Part shown: positions 25,184 to 34,393 of the stretch, piece after piece
Position numbering within the stretch: the stretch's first letter is position 1
Layout: every line of letters starts with the position of its first letter
Origin: Duganella sp. 1224
GTDB lineage: Bacteria; Pseudomonadota; Gammaproteobacteria; Burkholderiales; Burkholderiaceae_D
Reading direction: 5' to 3'
Assembly (NCBI RefSeq): GCF_013408245.1
Contig: NZ_JACBYS010000002.1
Coordinates: 62,001-126,000, forward strand
Length of the DNA: 64,000 nucleotides
Translations under genes and position numbers: made by a program
The notes under the pieces: model-generated
Told to the model about the DNA's origin: nothing
Database searches by the model: none
Seen by the model: only the letters and a program-made list of their open reading frames with translations

Positions 25184-28100
25184 CTAGCGCTGCATCGACT
25201 CCCACACTTTCTGCAGACGCTTGGCCGATACCGGCATCGGCGTGCGCAGCTCCTGCGCGAACAGCGACACGCGCAGCTCTTCCAGCATCCAGCGGAATTC
25301 CACCATTTTCGGATCGGTGTTCTTGCCTGCCGATTTGTCGCGGCTTGCACGCAGATAGGCCGCTGCGGCCTGCTGCCACTCCGCCATCAGCTTGGTGTCG
25401 CGCGCCGGATCGCCGCGCAGCTTTTCAATCCGCACGTTCATCGCCTTCAGGTAGCGCGGGAAGTGCGCCAGCTGGTTGTACTCGTTCTCCTGCAGGAAGC
25501 GCTTGTGTACCAGTCCTTGCAGTTGCTGCTGCATGTCCTGCGCGGCCTGCTGTGGCAAGCCTTGCAGGCGCTTGGGCAGGCCGTGGAATTCGGTCAGCAC
25601 CTGCGACAGCAGACGCGCGATCTCGTTCACCAGCAGCACCAGGCGCGATTTACCTTCGTCCTTGCGCTTGGCGAACGTGGCGGCGTCGATCGGCAGCGGG
25701 TCCTGCAGGCAGGCGATGTCCAGCGCCTTGTTGATGATCTGCTCGCGCAGTTCTTCCTGCGTGCCCATGCTCATGAACTGCATGCCCATCTGCTGCAAGT
25801 TCGGGATGCTCTTTTCGATGAACTTGATCTGGTCCTTCATCTGCAACGCGAACAGGCGGCGCAGGCCGATGCGGTGCGTGCGCGCCGCCACCGTTGGGTC
25901 GTCGAAGACTTCCAGGTCGCAGTGCGTGCCTTTGTCCACCAGCGCGGGGAAGCCGATCAGCGTCAGTTTGCCCTGGGCGATTTCCAGCAGCTCCGGCAAT
26001 TCACCGAAGGTCCAGGAAGTCAGGTTGGTCAGGGTGATGTTGCTGGCTGCGGGAGCCGCCACCTCAGCATGGGCACCGGCCTTCGCCGGTGCGACAGTTT
26101 TCGCTGGCACGACGGCGCGGGCGGCCACCGTGGACTGCGGGCCGGAGGCCTCCGCCATCTTCTGGAAGCTCTCGCGCGCCTGCGTGCCGTATTCCGCCTG
26201 CAGCGTGGCCAGGTTGCGGCCCATGTCCAGCTGCCGGCCGTGCTCGTCGATCACCTTGAAGTTCATGAAGTGGTGCGCCGGCAGCGTCTCCGGCTTGAAG
26301 TCGGTGGTCAGCGGCGTCACCGTGATCTGCTGGCGGATGTCGGCGATGATGGCGTCGATCAGCTCACCGCGGCCAAAGGCGTGCTTCTCCTCCACCCGCT
26401 CACAGAACTTGGCCGCATACTCCGGCAGCGGCACGCAATGGCGACGCAACTTCTGCGGCAGGGATTTCAGCAGCAGATGCACCTTCTCCTTCAGCATGCC
26501 CGGCACCAGCCACTCGCAGCGCTCGCGCGACAGCTGGTTGAGCGCATACAGCGGCACCGCCAGCGTCACACCATCGCGCACGCTGCCCGGCTCGAAGTGA
26601 TAGGTCAGCGCCAGCTCCAGGCCGGACACGTTCATCTTCTTCGGGAACAGGTCGGTGGTCACGCCGGCCGCCTCGTGGCGCATCAGCTCATCGCGGTTCA
26701 GGAACAGCAGCTTCGGCTCCTGCGCGGTGACGTCCTTGTGCCACTTCTCGAAGCCGGCGCCATTGACCACGTCCGCCGGAATCAGCTTGTCGTAGAAGGC
26801 TGCGATCAGCTCATCGTCCACCAACACGTCCTGGCGGCGCGACTTGTGTTCCAGGTTCTCGATCTCCTTAATCAGCTTGTGGTTGTGCGCGAAGAACGGC
26901 GCGCGGGTGTCGTAATCGCCGCCCACCAGGGCCTCGCGGATGAAAATCTCCCGCGCCTCTGCCGGATTGAACATGCCGTAGTTGATGCGGCGCTGGCTGT
27001 ACACCACCAGGCCGTACAAGGTGGCGCGCTCGGACGCCGTCACCTGCGCCGAACGTTTTTCCCAGCGCGGCTCGCCCCACGACTTTTTCAGCAGGTGGCC
27101 GCCGACCTTCTCCAGCCACTCCGGCTGGATCTGCGCGATGCAGCGCGCGTAGAGGCGCGTGGTGTCCACCAGTTCCGCCGCCATGATCCACTTGCCCGGC
27201 TTCTTGCTCAGCGAGGACCCCGGCCAGATATGGAACTTGATGCCGCGCGCGCCAAGGAAGCCCGGATCGTCCTCCATCTTGAAACCGACGTTGCCCAGCA
27301 GGCCAGTGAGCAGCGCCAGATGCAGGTTCTCGTAGGTGGCCGGCGCTTCGTTCAGGCGCCAGCCCTGCTCTTTCACGATGGTGAGCAGTTGCGAGTGCAC
27401 GTCGCGCCACTCGCGCAGGCGCAGTTGCGACAGGAAGTTGCTGCGGCAGTTATCCTGCAGCTGGCGGTTGGTCTTCTTGTGCTCAATCGCGTTCTCGAAC
27501 CACCTCCAGATCTTCAGATAACTGAGGAATTCGGACTTCTCGTCGGCGAACTTCTTGTGCGCCTCGTCGGCCGCCTGCTGGTGCTCCAGCGGACGATCGC
27601 GCGGGTCCTGTACCGACAGTGCGGACGCAATGATCAGCACCTCGTTCAGGCACACGTTGTCCAGCGCGGCCAGGATCATGCGGCCGACGCGCGGGTCCAG
27701 CGGCAGCTTGGCCAGCTTCTTGCCCAAGGGTGTGATCTGGTTGTACTCGTCGACCGCGCCCAGTTCCTGCAGCAGCTGGTAGCCGTCCGCGATCGCGCGC
27801 GCCAGCGGCGGCTCGATGAACGGGAAGCTCTCCACATCGGCCAGATGCAGGGTCTTCATGCGCAGGATGACCGAGGCTAGCGACGAGCGCAGGATTTCCG
27901 GCTCGGTGAACCTGGGGCGCTGCAGGAAGTCCTGCTCGTCGTACAGGCGGATGCAGACGCCGTCGGCCACACGGCCGCAACGGCCGGCGCGCTGGTTGGC
28001 CGCCGACTGCGCGATCGGCTCGATCTGCAGCTGCTCCACCTTGTTGCGGTAGCTGTAGCGCTTGACGCGCGCCAGGCCGGCGTCCACCACGTAGCGGATG

Positions 28101-29278
28101 CCCGGCACGGTCAGCGAGGTCTCGGCCACGTTGGTGGACAGGACGATGCGGCGCGCGTTGGTCGGTTTGAACACGCGCTCCTGCTCCTCGGCCGACAGGC
28201 GGGCGAACAGCGGCAGGATTTCCACGTGCGGCGGATGGTGCTTGCGCAGTGCCTCTGCGGCGTCGCGGATTTCGCGCTCACCCGGCAGGAATACCAGGAT
28301 GTCGCCGGAGCCGATGCGCGCCACCTCGTCCACACCGTCGATCACCGCGTCCATCAGGTCGCGCTTTTCGCGGGCGGCGGCGCTGCGGGCGCCCTTGCCC
28401 TCGGCGTTGGCCACGGCCGGATTCACCACGTCGCTCTCGATCGGGCGGTAGCGCACCTCCACCTTGTACAGGCGGCCGGACACCTCGATCACCGGCGCCG
28501 GCTTCTCCGGCGTACCAAAGTGGCGCGCGAAGCGGTCGGCGTCGATGGTGGCCGAGGTGATGATGATCTTCAGGTCGGGGCGGCGCGGCAGCAGCTGCTT
28601 CAGGTAGCCGAGCAGGAAGTCGATGTTCAGGCTGCGCTCGTGCGCCTCGTCGATGATGATGGTGTCATAGGCCTTGAGCAGCGGATCGCTTTGCGTTTCG
28701 GTCAGCAGGATACCGTCGGTCATCAGCTTGACCGACGCGCCTTTTTGCAGCGTGTCGGCGAAGCGCACCTTGAAGCCCACGTGTTCACCGAGCGGCGAGC
28801 CGAGTTCCGCGGCGATGCGCTTGGCGGTGGACGACGCGGCGATCCGGCGCGGCTGCGTGTGGCCGATCAGGCCTGTCTGGCCGCGGCCCAGCTCCAGGCA
28901 GATTTTCGGCAGCTGCGTGGTCTTCCCGGAACCGGTTTCACCGGAGACGATGATAACTTGATTATTTTGCAGCGCCTCGGCGATTTCGTGGCGGCGGCCG
29001 GACACCGGCAGGTCTTCCGGGAAGGTGATCGGCGGCAGCGGATTGCGGAAATTGCGCTCGGCCTCGCGCGCGGCCTGTTGCTCGGGCGTCAAACGCGGCT
29101 TCGGCTCGCGCCCACGCCCGCCGTCATTCCGGCGAGCGCCGGCATCCATAGAACGCATCCCCTCCGGCGTTGTATGGATGCCGGCCTGCGCCGGCATGAC
29201 GGGGCGCGCTGCGGCGCCGGAGCGGACGGTTTGCGGCCGTGAAATCGGATTTTTTGGCTTGTTGCTGGCTTCTGACAT
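25184..29278 (-). CDS. hrpA: ATP-dependent RNA helicase HrpA
   Basis: 1364 residues. DEAH-box helicase: Walker A GETGSGKTTQLPK (~107-119), DEAH in IIIDEAHERS, SAT in ITSATID, and motif VI QRAGRCGR, followed by HA2, OB and the long DUF3418 C-terminal region typical of HrpA. It acts on RNA and stalled ribosomes. The N-terminal leader (~20-50) is encoded by a 78-bp REPIN-like repeat, and a second repeat-derived stretch (APAKAGAHAE) sits in a linker around residue 1065. Both are in frame. The core motifs are intact. Confidence 0.93.
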   Translation of the reverse strand: MSEASNKPKNPISRPQTVRSGAAARPVMPAQAGIHTTPEGMRSMDAGARRNDGGRGREPKPRLTPEQQAAREAERNFRNPLPPITFPEDLPVSGRRHEIAEALQNNQVIIVSGETGSGKTTQLPKICLELGRGQTGLIGHTQPRRIAASSTAKRIAAELGSPLGEHVGFKVRFADTLQKGASVKLMTDGILLTETQSDPLLKAYDTIIIDEAHERSLNIDFLLGYLKQLLPRRPDLKIIITSATIDADRFARHFGTPEKPAPVIEVSGRLYKVEVRYRPIESDVVNPAVANAEGKGARSAAAREKRDLMDAVIDGVDEVARIGSGDILVFLPGEREIRDAAEALRKHHPPHVEILPLFARLSAEEQERVFKPTNARRIVLSTNVAETSLTVPGIRYVVDAGLARVKRYSYRNKVEQLQIEPIAQSAANQRAGRCGRVADGVCIRLYDEQDFLQRPRFTEPEILRSSLASVILRMKTLHLADVESFPFIEPPLARAIADGYQLLQELGAVDEYNQITPLGKKLAKLPLDPRVGRMILAALDNVCLNEVLIIASALSVQDPRDRPLEHQQAADEAHKKFADEKSEFLSYLKIWRWFENAIEHKKTNRQLQDNCRSNFLSQLRLREWRDVHSQLLTIVKEQGWRLNEAPATYENLHLALLTGLLGNVGFKMEDDPGFLGARGIKFHIWPGSSLSKKPGKWIMAAELVDTTRLYARCIAQIQPEWLEKVGGHLLKKSWGEPRWEKRSAQVTASERATLYGLVVYSQRRINYGMFNPAEAREIFIREALVGGDYDTRAPFFAHNHKLIKEIENLEHKSRRQDVLVDDELIAAFYDKLIPADVVNGAGFEKWHKDVTAQEPKLLFLNRDELMRHEAAGVTTDLFPKKMNVSGLELALTYHFEPGSVRDGVTLAVPLYALNQLSRERCEWLVPGMLKEKVHLLLKSLPQKLRRHCVPLPEYAAKFCERVEEKHAFGRGELIDAIIADIRQQITVTPLTTDFKPETLPAHHFMNFKVIDEHGRQLDMGRNLATLQAEYGTQARESFQKMAEASGPQSTVAARAVVPAKTVAPAKAGAHAEVAAPAASNITLTNLTSWTFGELPELLEIAQGKLTLIGFPALVDKGTHCDLEVFDDPTVAARTHRIGLRRLFALQMKDQIKFIEKSIPNLQQMGMQFMSMGTQEELREQIINKALDIACLQDPLPIDAATFAKRKDEGKSRLVLLVNEIARLLSQVLTEFHGLPKRLQGLPQQAAQDMQQQLQGLVHKRFLQENEYNQLAHFPRYLKAMNVRIEKLRGDPARDTKLMAEWQQAAAAYLRASRDKSAGKNTDPKMVEFRWMLEELRVSLFAQELRTPMPVSAKRLQKVWESMQR
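26063..26095 (-). repeat. dispersed repeat, second copy, in frame in hrpA
   Basis: Minus strand GTCGCACCGGCGAAGGCC... to ...CATGCTGAG, 33 nt, matches 40226-40258 at about 28 positions. Contains the inverted repeat CACCGGC/GCCGGTG. Translates as APAKAGAHAE. Confidence 0.65.
29123..29200. repeat. 78-bp REPIN-like element inside hrpA
   Basis: Starts GTCATTCCGGCGAGCGCCGG and ends CCGGCCTGCGCCGGCATGAC, so two short hairpins face each other in inverted orientation around a ~26-nt middle. Length is exactly 78 bp (26 codons), keeping the hrpA frame open and encoding MPAQAGIH...MDAGARRND. The same length and layout recur at 41291-41368. Confidence 0.75.
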
Positions 29279-29295
29279 TGTTTTTTACAAGGTAT

Positions 29296-29326
29296 TTGGC
29301 GCGGACGTCGCGCCCCGAATTATAAT
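29296..29326 (+). promoter_or_regulatory. candidate argA promoter
   Basis: TATAAT at 29321-29326, with TTGGCG at 29296-29301 as a weak -35 (19-nt spacer). The predicted transcription start falls at about 29333, i.e. at the argA ATG, so the mRNA may be leaderless. Confidence 0.4.
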
Positions 29327-29333
29327 GCGGCTA

Positions 29334-30644
29334 ATGGAAAACCCTACCCAATTCGTCCAATGGCTGCGCTCCGTCGCGCCCTACATCCACGCCTTCCGTG
29401 GCAAGACCTTCGTGGTTGCCTTCCCCGGTGAACTGGTGGCCGCCGGCGCCCTGCCGGTGCTGGCCCACGACCTCTCGCTGCTGCATGCGCTCGACATCAA
29501 CGTCACCGTCGTCTACGGCTCGCGGCCGCAGGTGGCCGAACAACTGGCCCTGCGTAACGTCGAAGGCCGCTTCCACAACGGCGTGCGGATCACCGACACC
29601 GCCGCCATGGAGTGCGCCAAGGAAGCCGCCGGCGAACTGCGCCTCGACATCGAGGCCGCGTTCAGCCAGGGCTTGCCGAACACGCCGATGTCCAACGCCG
29701 CCATCCGTATCATTTCCGGCAACTTCATCACCGCCAAGCCGCTCGGCGTGATCAACGGCGTGGACCTGGAACTGACCGGCGTCACCCGCAAGGTGGACGC
29801 CGAAACCATCCACTCCATCCTCGGCTCGGACGGCCTGGTGCTGCTGTCGCCGCTGGGCTTCTCGCCCACCGGCGAGGCGTTCAACCTGACCATGGAGGAC
29901 GTGGCCTGCAGCGCCGCCATCGCCCTGCACGCGGACAAACTGATCTTCATCACCGAAACGCCGCTGATGACCGACGCCGCCGGCGCCGAAATCCGCGAAC
30001 TGTCGTCGCACCAGGCCGAAGCCGTGCTGCAGGCCGGCTTCCTGCCGGACGCCACCGCCTTCTACCTCAAGCATTGCATCAAGGCCTGCGACAACGGCGT
30101 CGAACGCTCGCACATCGTCTCGTTCGACATGGACGGCTCGGCGCTGCTGGAACTGTTCACCCACGACGGCGTGGGCACCATGATCTCGCACGAGAACCTG
30201 GAATCGCTGCGTCCCGCCACAATTGAGGACGTGGGCGGGATTATCAAGCTGATCGAACCGCTCGAAGCCGACGGCACGCTGGTCAAGCGCGGCCGCGAGC
30301 TGATCGAGCGCGAAATCGAGATGTTCTCGGTCATCGAGCACGATGGTGTGATCTTCGGCTGCGCCGCGCTGTACCCGTTCCCGGAACAGAAAATGGCTGA
30401 AATGGCATGCCTGACCGTCAACCCGGAAGTGCAGGGCCAGGGCGACGGCGACCGCATCCTCAAGCACATGGAAAACCGCGCGCGCGCCATGGGCGTGCAC
30501 AAGCTGTTCGTGCTGACCACCCGCACGGCGCACTGGTTCATCAAGCGCGGCTTCCACCCGGCCACGGTGGACGCCCTGCCCAAGGACCGCCAGCGCATGT
30601 ATAACTGGCAGCGCAAATCCCAGGTTTTGATTAAAACCTTATAA
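29334..30644 (+). CDS. argA: N-acetylglutamate synthase (amino-acid N-acetyltransferase)
   Basis: 436 residues from the ATG at 29334 (29325 is in frame too, but would lie within the -10 element). Residues ~1-290 are an amino-acid kinase-like domain ([41 protein letters not shown]). Residues ~295-436 are a GNAT domain with acetyl-CoA motif [14 protein letters not shown] and RGFHPA. This is the classical ArgA architecture. It makes N-acetylglutamate, the first step of arginine synthesis, and is usually inhibited by arginine. No Shine-Dalgarno is visible. Confidence 0.92.
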   Translation: MENPTQFVQWLRSVAPYIHAFRGKTFVVAFPGELVAAGALPVLAHDLSLLHALDINVTVVYGSRPQVAEQLALRNVEGRFHNGVRITDTAAMECAKEAAGELRLDIEAAFSQGLPNTPMSNAAIRIISGNFITAKPLGVINGVDLELTGVTRKVDAETIHSILGSDGLVLLSPLGFSPTGEAFNLTMEDVACSAAIALHADKLIFITETPLMTDAAGAEIRELSSHQAEAVLQAGFLPDATAFYLKHCIKACDNGVERSHIVSFDMDGSALLELFTHDGVGTMISHENLESLRPATIEDVGGIIKLIEPLEADGTLVKRGRELIEREIEMFSVIEHDGVIFGCAALYPFPEQKMAEMACLTVNPEVQGQGDGDRILKHMENRARAMGVHKLFVLTTRTAHWFIKRGFHPATVDALPKDRQRMYNWQRKSQVLIKTL

Positions 30645-30679
30645 TCACGTTTTTACAGATCGCTTTAGGAGCAACCCAC

Positions 30680-30952
30680 ATGGCCCGCACCGTTCAATGC
30701 ATTAAACTCAACAAGGAAGCCGAGGGCTTGGACTTCCCGCCGTATCCGGGTGAACTGGGTAAGAAGATTTACGAGCAGGTATCGAAGGAAGCCTGGGCCG
30801 CGTGGCTCAAGCACCAGACCATGCTGGTCAACGAAAACCGCCTGAACCTGGCCGACCAGCGCGCCCGCAAATACCTGGCGACGCAGATGGAGAAACACTT
30901 CTTCGGCGAAGGCGCCGATCAGGCGCAGGGTTACGTGCCGCCGGCGGCGTAA
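30680..30952 (+). CDS. yggX: Fe(2+)-trafficking / oxidative damage protection protein YggX
   Basis: 90 residues, the family's usual length. The opening [30 protein letters not shown] and the central [21 protein letters not shown] are diagnostic, including the conserved Cys7. YggX protects iron-sulfur clusters and may carry labile iron in the cytoplasm. AGGAG lies upstream of the ATG. It follows argA by 35 nt and could be co-transcribed. An imperfect hairpin (30971-31002) and palindrome B follow. Confidence 0.93.
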   Translation: MARTVQCIKLNKEAEGLDFPPYPGELGKKIYEQVSKEAWAAWLKHQTMLVNENRLNLADQRARKYLATQMEKHFFGEGADQAQGYVPPAA

Positions 30953-31000
30953 GCCACTTTACCCCGCATCCCTGAGTGGCGGCGCCAGCGCGACCACTTA

Positions 31001-31030
31001 GGGGTCTGACCCCGTACGGGGTCAGACCCC
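31001..31030. repeat. perfect 30-bp palindrome B (GGGGTCTGACCCCGT-centred)
   Basis: GGGGTCTGACCCCGT followed by its exact reverse complement. The same 30 bases occur at 62857-62886. Each half is itself a quasi-palindrome (GGGGTC-T-GACCCC). It lies between the convergent yggX and rpiA genes, close to the rpiA stop. Confidence 0.9.
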
Positions 31031-31052
31031 GCCGGGCAGTGCGGGTCTGCTA

Positions 31053-31730
31053 TCAAAACTTCAACGTCTTCACACCTTCCGCGGTCCCCAGCAGGCACAC
31101 ATCGGCGCCGCGCGCCGCGAACAAGCCCACCGCGATCACGCCGACGATCTGGTTGATCTGCGCCTCCAGCGCCTTCGGATCGGTAATCGACAATCCCGCC
31201 ACATCCAGCAGATAGCCGCCATTATCGGTCACAAACGCCTCGTCCGTGCCCGGCTTCAGGCGCAGCTTCGGCGTACCGCCCAGCTTTTCCAGTTGACGCG
31301 CCACCGACGCGCGCGCCATCGGAATCACCTCCACCGGCAGCGGGAACTTGCCCATCACGTCCACCAGCTTGGAACCGTCGGCGATGCAGACGAACTGCCT
31401 GGCCACCGAGGCCACGATCTTCTCGCGCGTGAGCGCCGCGCCGCCGCCCTTGATCATGGCGCCGCTGTTGTCAATTTCATCAGCACCGTCGATGTACACG
31501 GCGATGTCCGCCACATCGTTCAGGTCGAACACCTCGATGCCATGGCCGCGCAGGCGCGCCGCCGTGGCTTCCGACGACGCCACGGCGCCCTTGATGTCGC
31601 CCTTGATCTTGGCCAGCTCGTCGATGAAGAAGTTGGCGGTGGAGCCGGTGCCCACGCCGATGATCTCGTGTTTCACCACGTAGTCGATGGCGGAGCGGGC
31701 TACGGCTTGTTTCAGTTCGTCTTGGGTCAT
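31053..31730 (-). CDS. rpiA: ribose-5-phosphate isomerase A
   Basis: 225 residues. Motifs of RpiA are complete: [15 protein letters not shown] (phosphate loop), DGADEID (catalytic Asp region), [15 protein letters not shown] (Lys of the active site) and TDNGGYLLD. Interconverts ribose 5-phosphate and ribulose 5-phosphate in the pentose phosphate pathway. A single gene on the minus strand, with 148 nt to the divergent response regulator. Together with zwf and tal in this window it supplies the pentose branch. Confidence 0.94.
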   Translation of the reverse strand: MTQDELKQAVARSAIDYVVKHEIIGVGTGSTANFFIDELAKIKGDIKGAVASSEATAARLRGHGIEVFDLNDVADIAVYIDGADEIDNSGAMIKGGGAALTREKIVASVARQFVCIADGSKLVDVMGKFPLPVEVIPMARASVARQLEKLGGTPKLRLKPGTDEAFVTDNGGYLLDVAGLSITDPKALEAQINQIVGVIAVGLFAARGADVCLLGTAEGVKTLKF

Positions 31731-31878
31731 GATAAATACTTAAGAGATGGGGAAATCGGATAACGCTATTTTACCACCCCGATTTTTAGCGAATAACCGT
31801 ACAACCAAAGCAACAACCGTGATCAGAAAGGCCACGGGATATGCGAGAATGGGTAAAAAGACCGACGGGGGCGAGACC

Positions 31879-32250
31879 ATGACCAGCAGCAAAACTGTTC
31901 TGATAGTCGACGACAGCCGTGTCTCGCGCATGATGGCGCGGCAGTATCTGAACAGCCTGCGCGCCCACTGGGTGGTGGAGGAAGCGGCCACCGGCGAGGA
32001 GTCGCTGGTCAAGGCGCGCCACACCCCGCCCGACCTGATCCTCATGGACGTCAACATGCCCGGCATGGGCGGCATCGCCGCCGCCGAACAGCTGCGCCAG
32101 GAATTCCCGGCCGTGCCGATCTCGCTGCTGACCGCCAACGTGCAGACGGCCACGCGCGAGCGCGCCACCGCCATGGGCATCGGCTTCGTCGAAAAGCCCA
32201 TCACCGAGGCGCGCATCGCCCAACTGGTGGCCACGCTGGAAGCGGCGTAA
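31879..32250 (+). CDS. CheY-like response regulator
   Basis: 123 residues from the ATG at 31879; upstream in-frame sequence lacks coding character. Single receiver domain: acidic DD in LIVDDSRVSRMM, phospho-acceptor Asp in LILMDVNMPGM (~54), conserved Ser/Thr in LLTANVQ and Lys in FVEKPITE. No output domain. The next gene encodes a CheC-like phosphatase 2 nt downstream, then a diguanylate cyclase, so the three likely act in one phospho-signalling chain. Confidence 0.88.
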   Translation: MTSSKTVLIVDDSRVSRMMARQYLNSLRAHWVVEEAATGEESLVKARHTPPDLILMDVNMPGMGGIAAAEQLRQEFPAVPISLLTANVQTATRERATAMGIGFVEKPITEARIAQLVATLEAA

Positions 32251-32252
32251 CC

Positions 32253-32885
32253 ATGTTGGTCCTCACCGAACTCGAAAACGATGCGCTGATCGAGATCTTC
32301 AACATCGGCGTCGGCCACGCGGCGGCGTCGATGAGCGCCATCGTCAACGAGGCGGTGCGCATGTCGGTGCCGTCGATCAGCTTCGTGCCGCGCGCCGAGG
32401 CGGCGCGGCTGCTGGGCGGCGGCGACAGCGGGCCGGAACGCATCTGCGGCGTCAGCCAGCACTACGCCGGCGCCTTCGAGACCGAAGCCATTCTCATGTT
32501 CCCGGAAGATAAAAGCCTGGAGATCGTGCGCCTGATGGTGGGCGAGGCGGTGCCGCTGAAGGAGCTGACCGAGATGGAGCAGGAAGCCATGTGCGAGATC
32601 GGCAACATCATGCTCAACTCCTGCGTCGGCACGCTGGCCAATATCTTTCAGCGCGAGCTGCAAGGATCGCTGCCGCAATACCACGTGGGCACCAGCGACC
32701 AGATTCTGAGCGCCACCACCGCCGGCAGCCAGGCGGATACCGTGGTGCTGATGCTGCACATCGACTTCCTGCTGGAGAAGCACCAGATCCACGGTTATGT
32801 CGCCTTCGTGCTGGCCATCTCGGCGCTGCACGATCTGCAGGACCAGATCAACCTGTACATCGCGCGCGCCGTGGGGCAAGCATGA
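32253..32885 (+). CDS. CheC/CheX-type phosphatase
   Basis: 210 residues. Two copies of the CheC active-site pattern E..N are visible: ALIEIFNIGVGHAAASM near the N-terminus and EAMCEIGNIMLNSCVGTL near residue 110. CheC family proteins dephosphorylate CheY-like receivers. The adjacent receiver gene is the obvious partner. The stop overlaps the diguanylate cyclase ATG (ATGA). Outside Bacillus-type chemotaxis operons CheC is uncommon, which makes the arrangement notable. Confidence 0.85.
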   Translation: MLVLTELENDALIEIFNIGVGHAAASMSAIVNEAVRMSVPSISFVPRAEAARLLGGGDSGPERICGVSQHYAGAFETEAILMFPEDKSLEIVRLMVGEAVPLKELTEMEQEAMCEIGNIMLNSCVGTLANIFQRELQGSLPQYHVGTSDQILSATTAGSQADTVVLMLHIDFLLEKHQIHGYVAFVLAISALHDLQDQINLYIARAVGQA

Positions 32886-33829
32886 ACGCCTTGCGCCTGC
32901 CCCTGCTGGAAAGCGTGTTCTCCACCGTGAACCTGGGCGCGATCGTGCTGGACGGCCAGCGCCGCATCGCGCTGTGGAACACGTGGATGAGCAGGCACTC
33001 GGGGCTGGCCAACGAGCAGGTGGTCGGCCAGGAATTCTTCGCCGTCTGCCCGGACCTGCGCGGCGGGCGCCTGGACGCGGCCATCCACTACGCGCTGTAC
33101 AACAACTTCCCTTCGCTGCTGTCGCAGACGCTGAACAAGGCGCCGCTGCCGCTGTACGCGCGCGACGAGCGCATCCAGCAGGCGGTGGAGGTGACGCCGA
33201 TCGCGGTGGAAGGCGCGCCGCGCCACTGCCTGATCCAGGTCAGCGATGTGAGCATCGCGGTGGCGCGCGAGAAGCTGCTGCGCGAACAGGCCATGGTGCT
33301 GCGCTCGCAAACGTTTTCCGACGGCCTGACCGGCATCGCCAACCGCCGCCACTTCGACGTGGCGATGGAAAAGGAGCACCGCCGTGCCAAGCGTGGCGCG
33401 GTGCCGCTGTCGCTGCTGATGATCGACATCGATCACTTCAAGGCCTACAACGACCATTACGGCCACCAGAAGGGCGACCAGTGCCTGATCCAGGTCGCCG
33501 CCGCGCTGGCCGGCATGCTGAAACGCCCGTGCGACCTGATGGCGCGCTACGGCGGCGAGGAGTTTGCGATGATCCTGCCCGAGACCGACGTCGATCAGGC
33601 CCTGCTGATGGCGGAGGCGATCCGCGCGCGGGCGCAGGAACTGGCGATACCGCACGAGCGCAACACCGACCCGTCGCAACTGGTCACGGTCAGCATCGGC
33701 ATCGCCACGCAGAAGGCCGGCGCGCCGGTGGAAATCGAAGCGCTGATCGGCGCCGCTGACCGCGCGCTTTACCAGGCCAAGCGCAATGGCCGTAACCTGA
33801 TCGCCGCTGTCCAACCAAGTGGAGGATGA
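32882..33829 (+). CDS. PAS-GGDEF diguanylate cyclase
   Basis: 315 residues. Residues ~10-125 form a PAS-like sensor domain (VNLGAIVLDGQRRIALWNTWM). Residues ~140-312 are a GGDEF domain with the active-site motif RYGGEEFAMILP, metal-binding MIDIDHFKAYNDHYGH and IGIA. No membrane segment, so cytoplasmic. It should make cyclic di-GMP. An RxxD inhibitory site is not obvious upstream of GGEEF. The gene overlaps the CheC-like gene by 4 nt, suggesting that the receiver and CheC control its output. Confidence 0.9.
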   Translation: MNALRLPLLESVFSTVNLGAIVLDGQRRIALWNTWMSRHSGLANEQVVGQEFFAVCPDLRGGRLDAAIHYALYNNFPSLLSQTLNKAPLPLYARDERIQQAVEVTPIAVEGAPRHCLIQVSDVSIAVAREKLLREQAMVLRSQTFSDGLTGIANRRHFDVAMEKEHRRAKRGAVPLSLLMIDIDHFKAYNDHYGHQKGDQCLIQVAAALAGMLKRPCDLMARYGGEEFAMILPETDVDQALLMAEAIRARAQELAIPHERNTDPSQLVTVSIGIATQKAGAPVEIEALIGAADRALYQAKRNGRNLIAAVQPSGG

Positions 33830-33831
33830 CC

Positions 33832-34308
33832 ATGCGTAGAACATTACTGCTGCTGGCCGGGTTGGCGGCGGGCGGCGCCAGCGCGGCGCCGCTGGACCAG
33901 CTGGCGTGGCTGGCCGGCTGCTGGAGCGCCGACGGCGGCGAGCCCGGCTCGGTCGAACAATGGACCGCGCAGGCCGGCGATTCGATGATGGGCATGAGCC
34001 GCACGCTCAAGGGCGGCAAGGTGGCCAACTATGAATTCATGCGCATCACCACCGCCAACGACGGCGCGGTGATCTTCCACGCGCAGCCGTCCGGCCAGGC
34101 CGGCGACAGCTTCACCGCCACCACGCTGACGGCGACCGAGGTGGTGTTTGAAAACGCCGGCCACGATTTTCCGCAGCGCGTAATCTACCGCTACGAGGCG
34201 CCATCGCGGTTGCGCGCCGCGATTGAGGGCACAATCAAGGGCACGCCGAAACGCATCGACTTTCCGATGACGCGCGCGGCCTGCCCCGGCCCGGCGCAGC
34301 CGCGCTGA
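33832..34308 (+). CDS. DUF6265 family exported protein
   Basis: 158 residues from the ATG at 33832, with GGAGG six bases before it. Signal peptide MRRTLLLLAGLAAGGASA. The mature part LAWLAGCWSADGG...EQWTAQAGDSMMGMSRT, then ENAGHDFPQRVIYR, matches DUF6265, a lipocalin-like beta-barrel family of unknown function. It starts 2 nt after the cyclase stop, so it may ride on the same transcript. Confidence 0.8.
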   Translation: MRRTLLLLAGLAAGGASAAPLDQLAWLAGCWSADGGEPGSVEQWTAQAGDSMMGMSRTLKGGKVANYEFMRITTANDGAVIFHAQPSGQAGDSFTATTLTATEVVFENAGHDFPQRVIYRYEAPSRLRAAIEGTIKGTPKRIDFPMTRAACPGPAQPR

Positions 34309-34393
34309 CGCCGCAACACTCCTGATTTGCAAGCATATTTCGCGCGCGCGGCGGCCGTGCTACGCTCATCCTGAGCATGAATGGAGGGGCGCG

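Noticed and set aside
31053..31730. A HexR-like operator near rpiA or tal
   Set aside because: No GTAGT(A/G)AA(A/T)TT-type sequence could be found upstream of either gene, so they were not placed in the proposed regulon.
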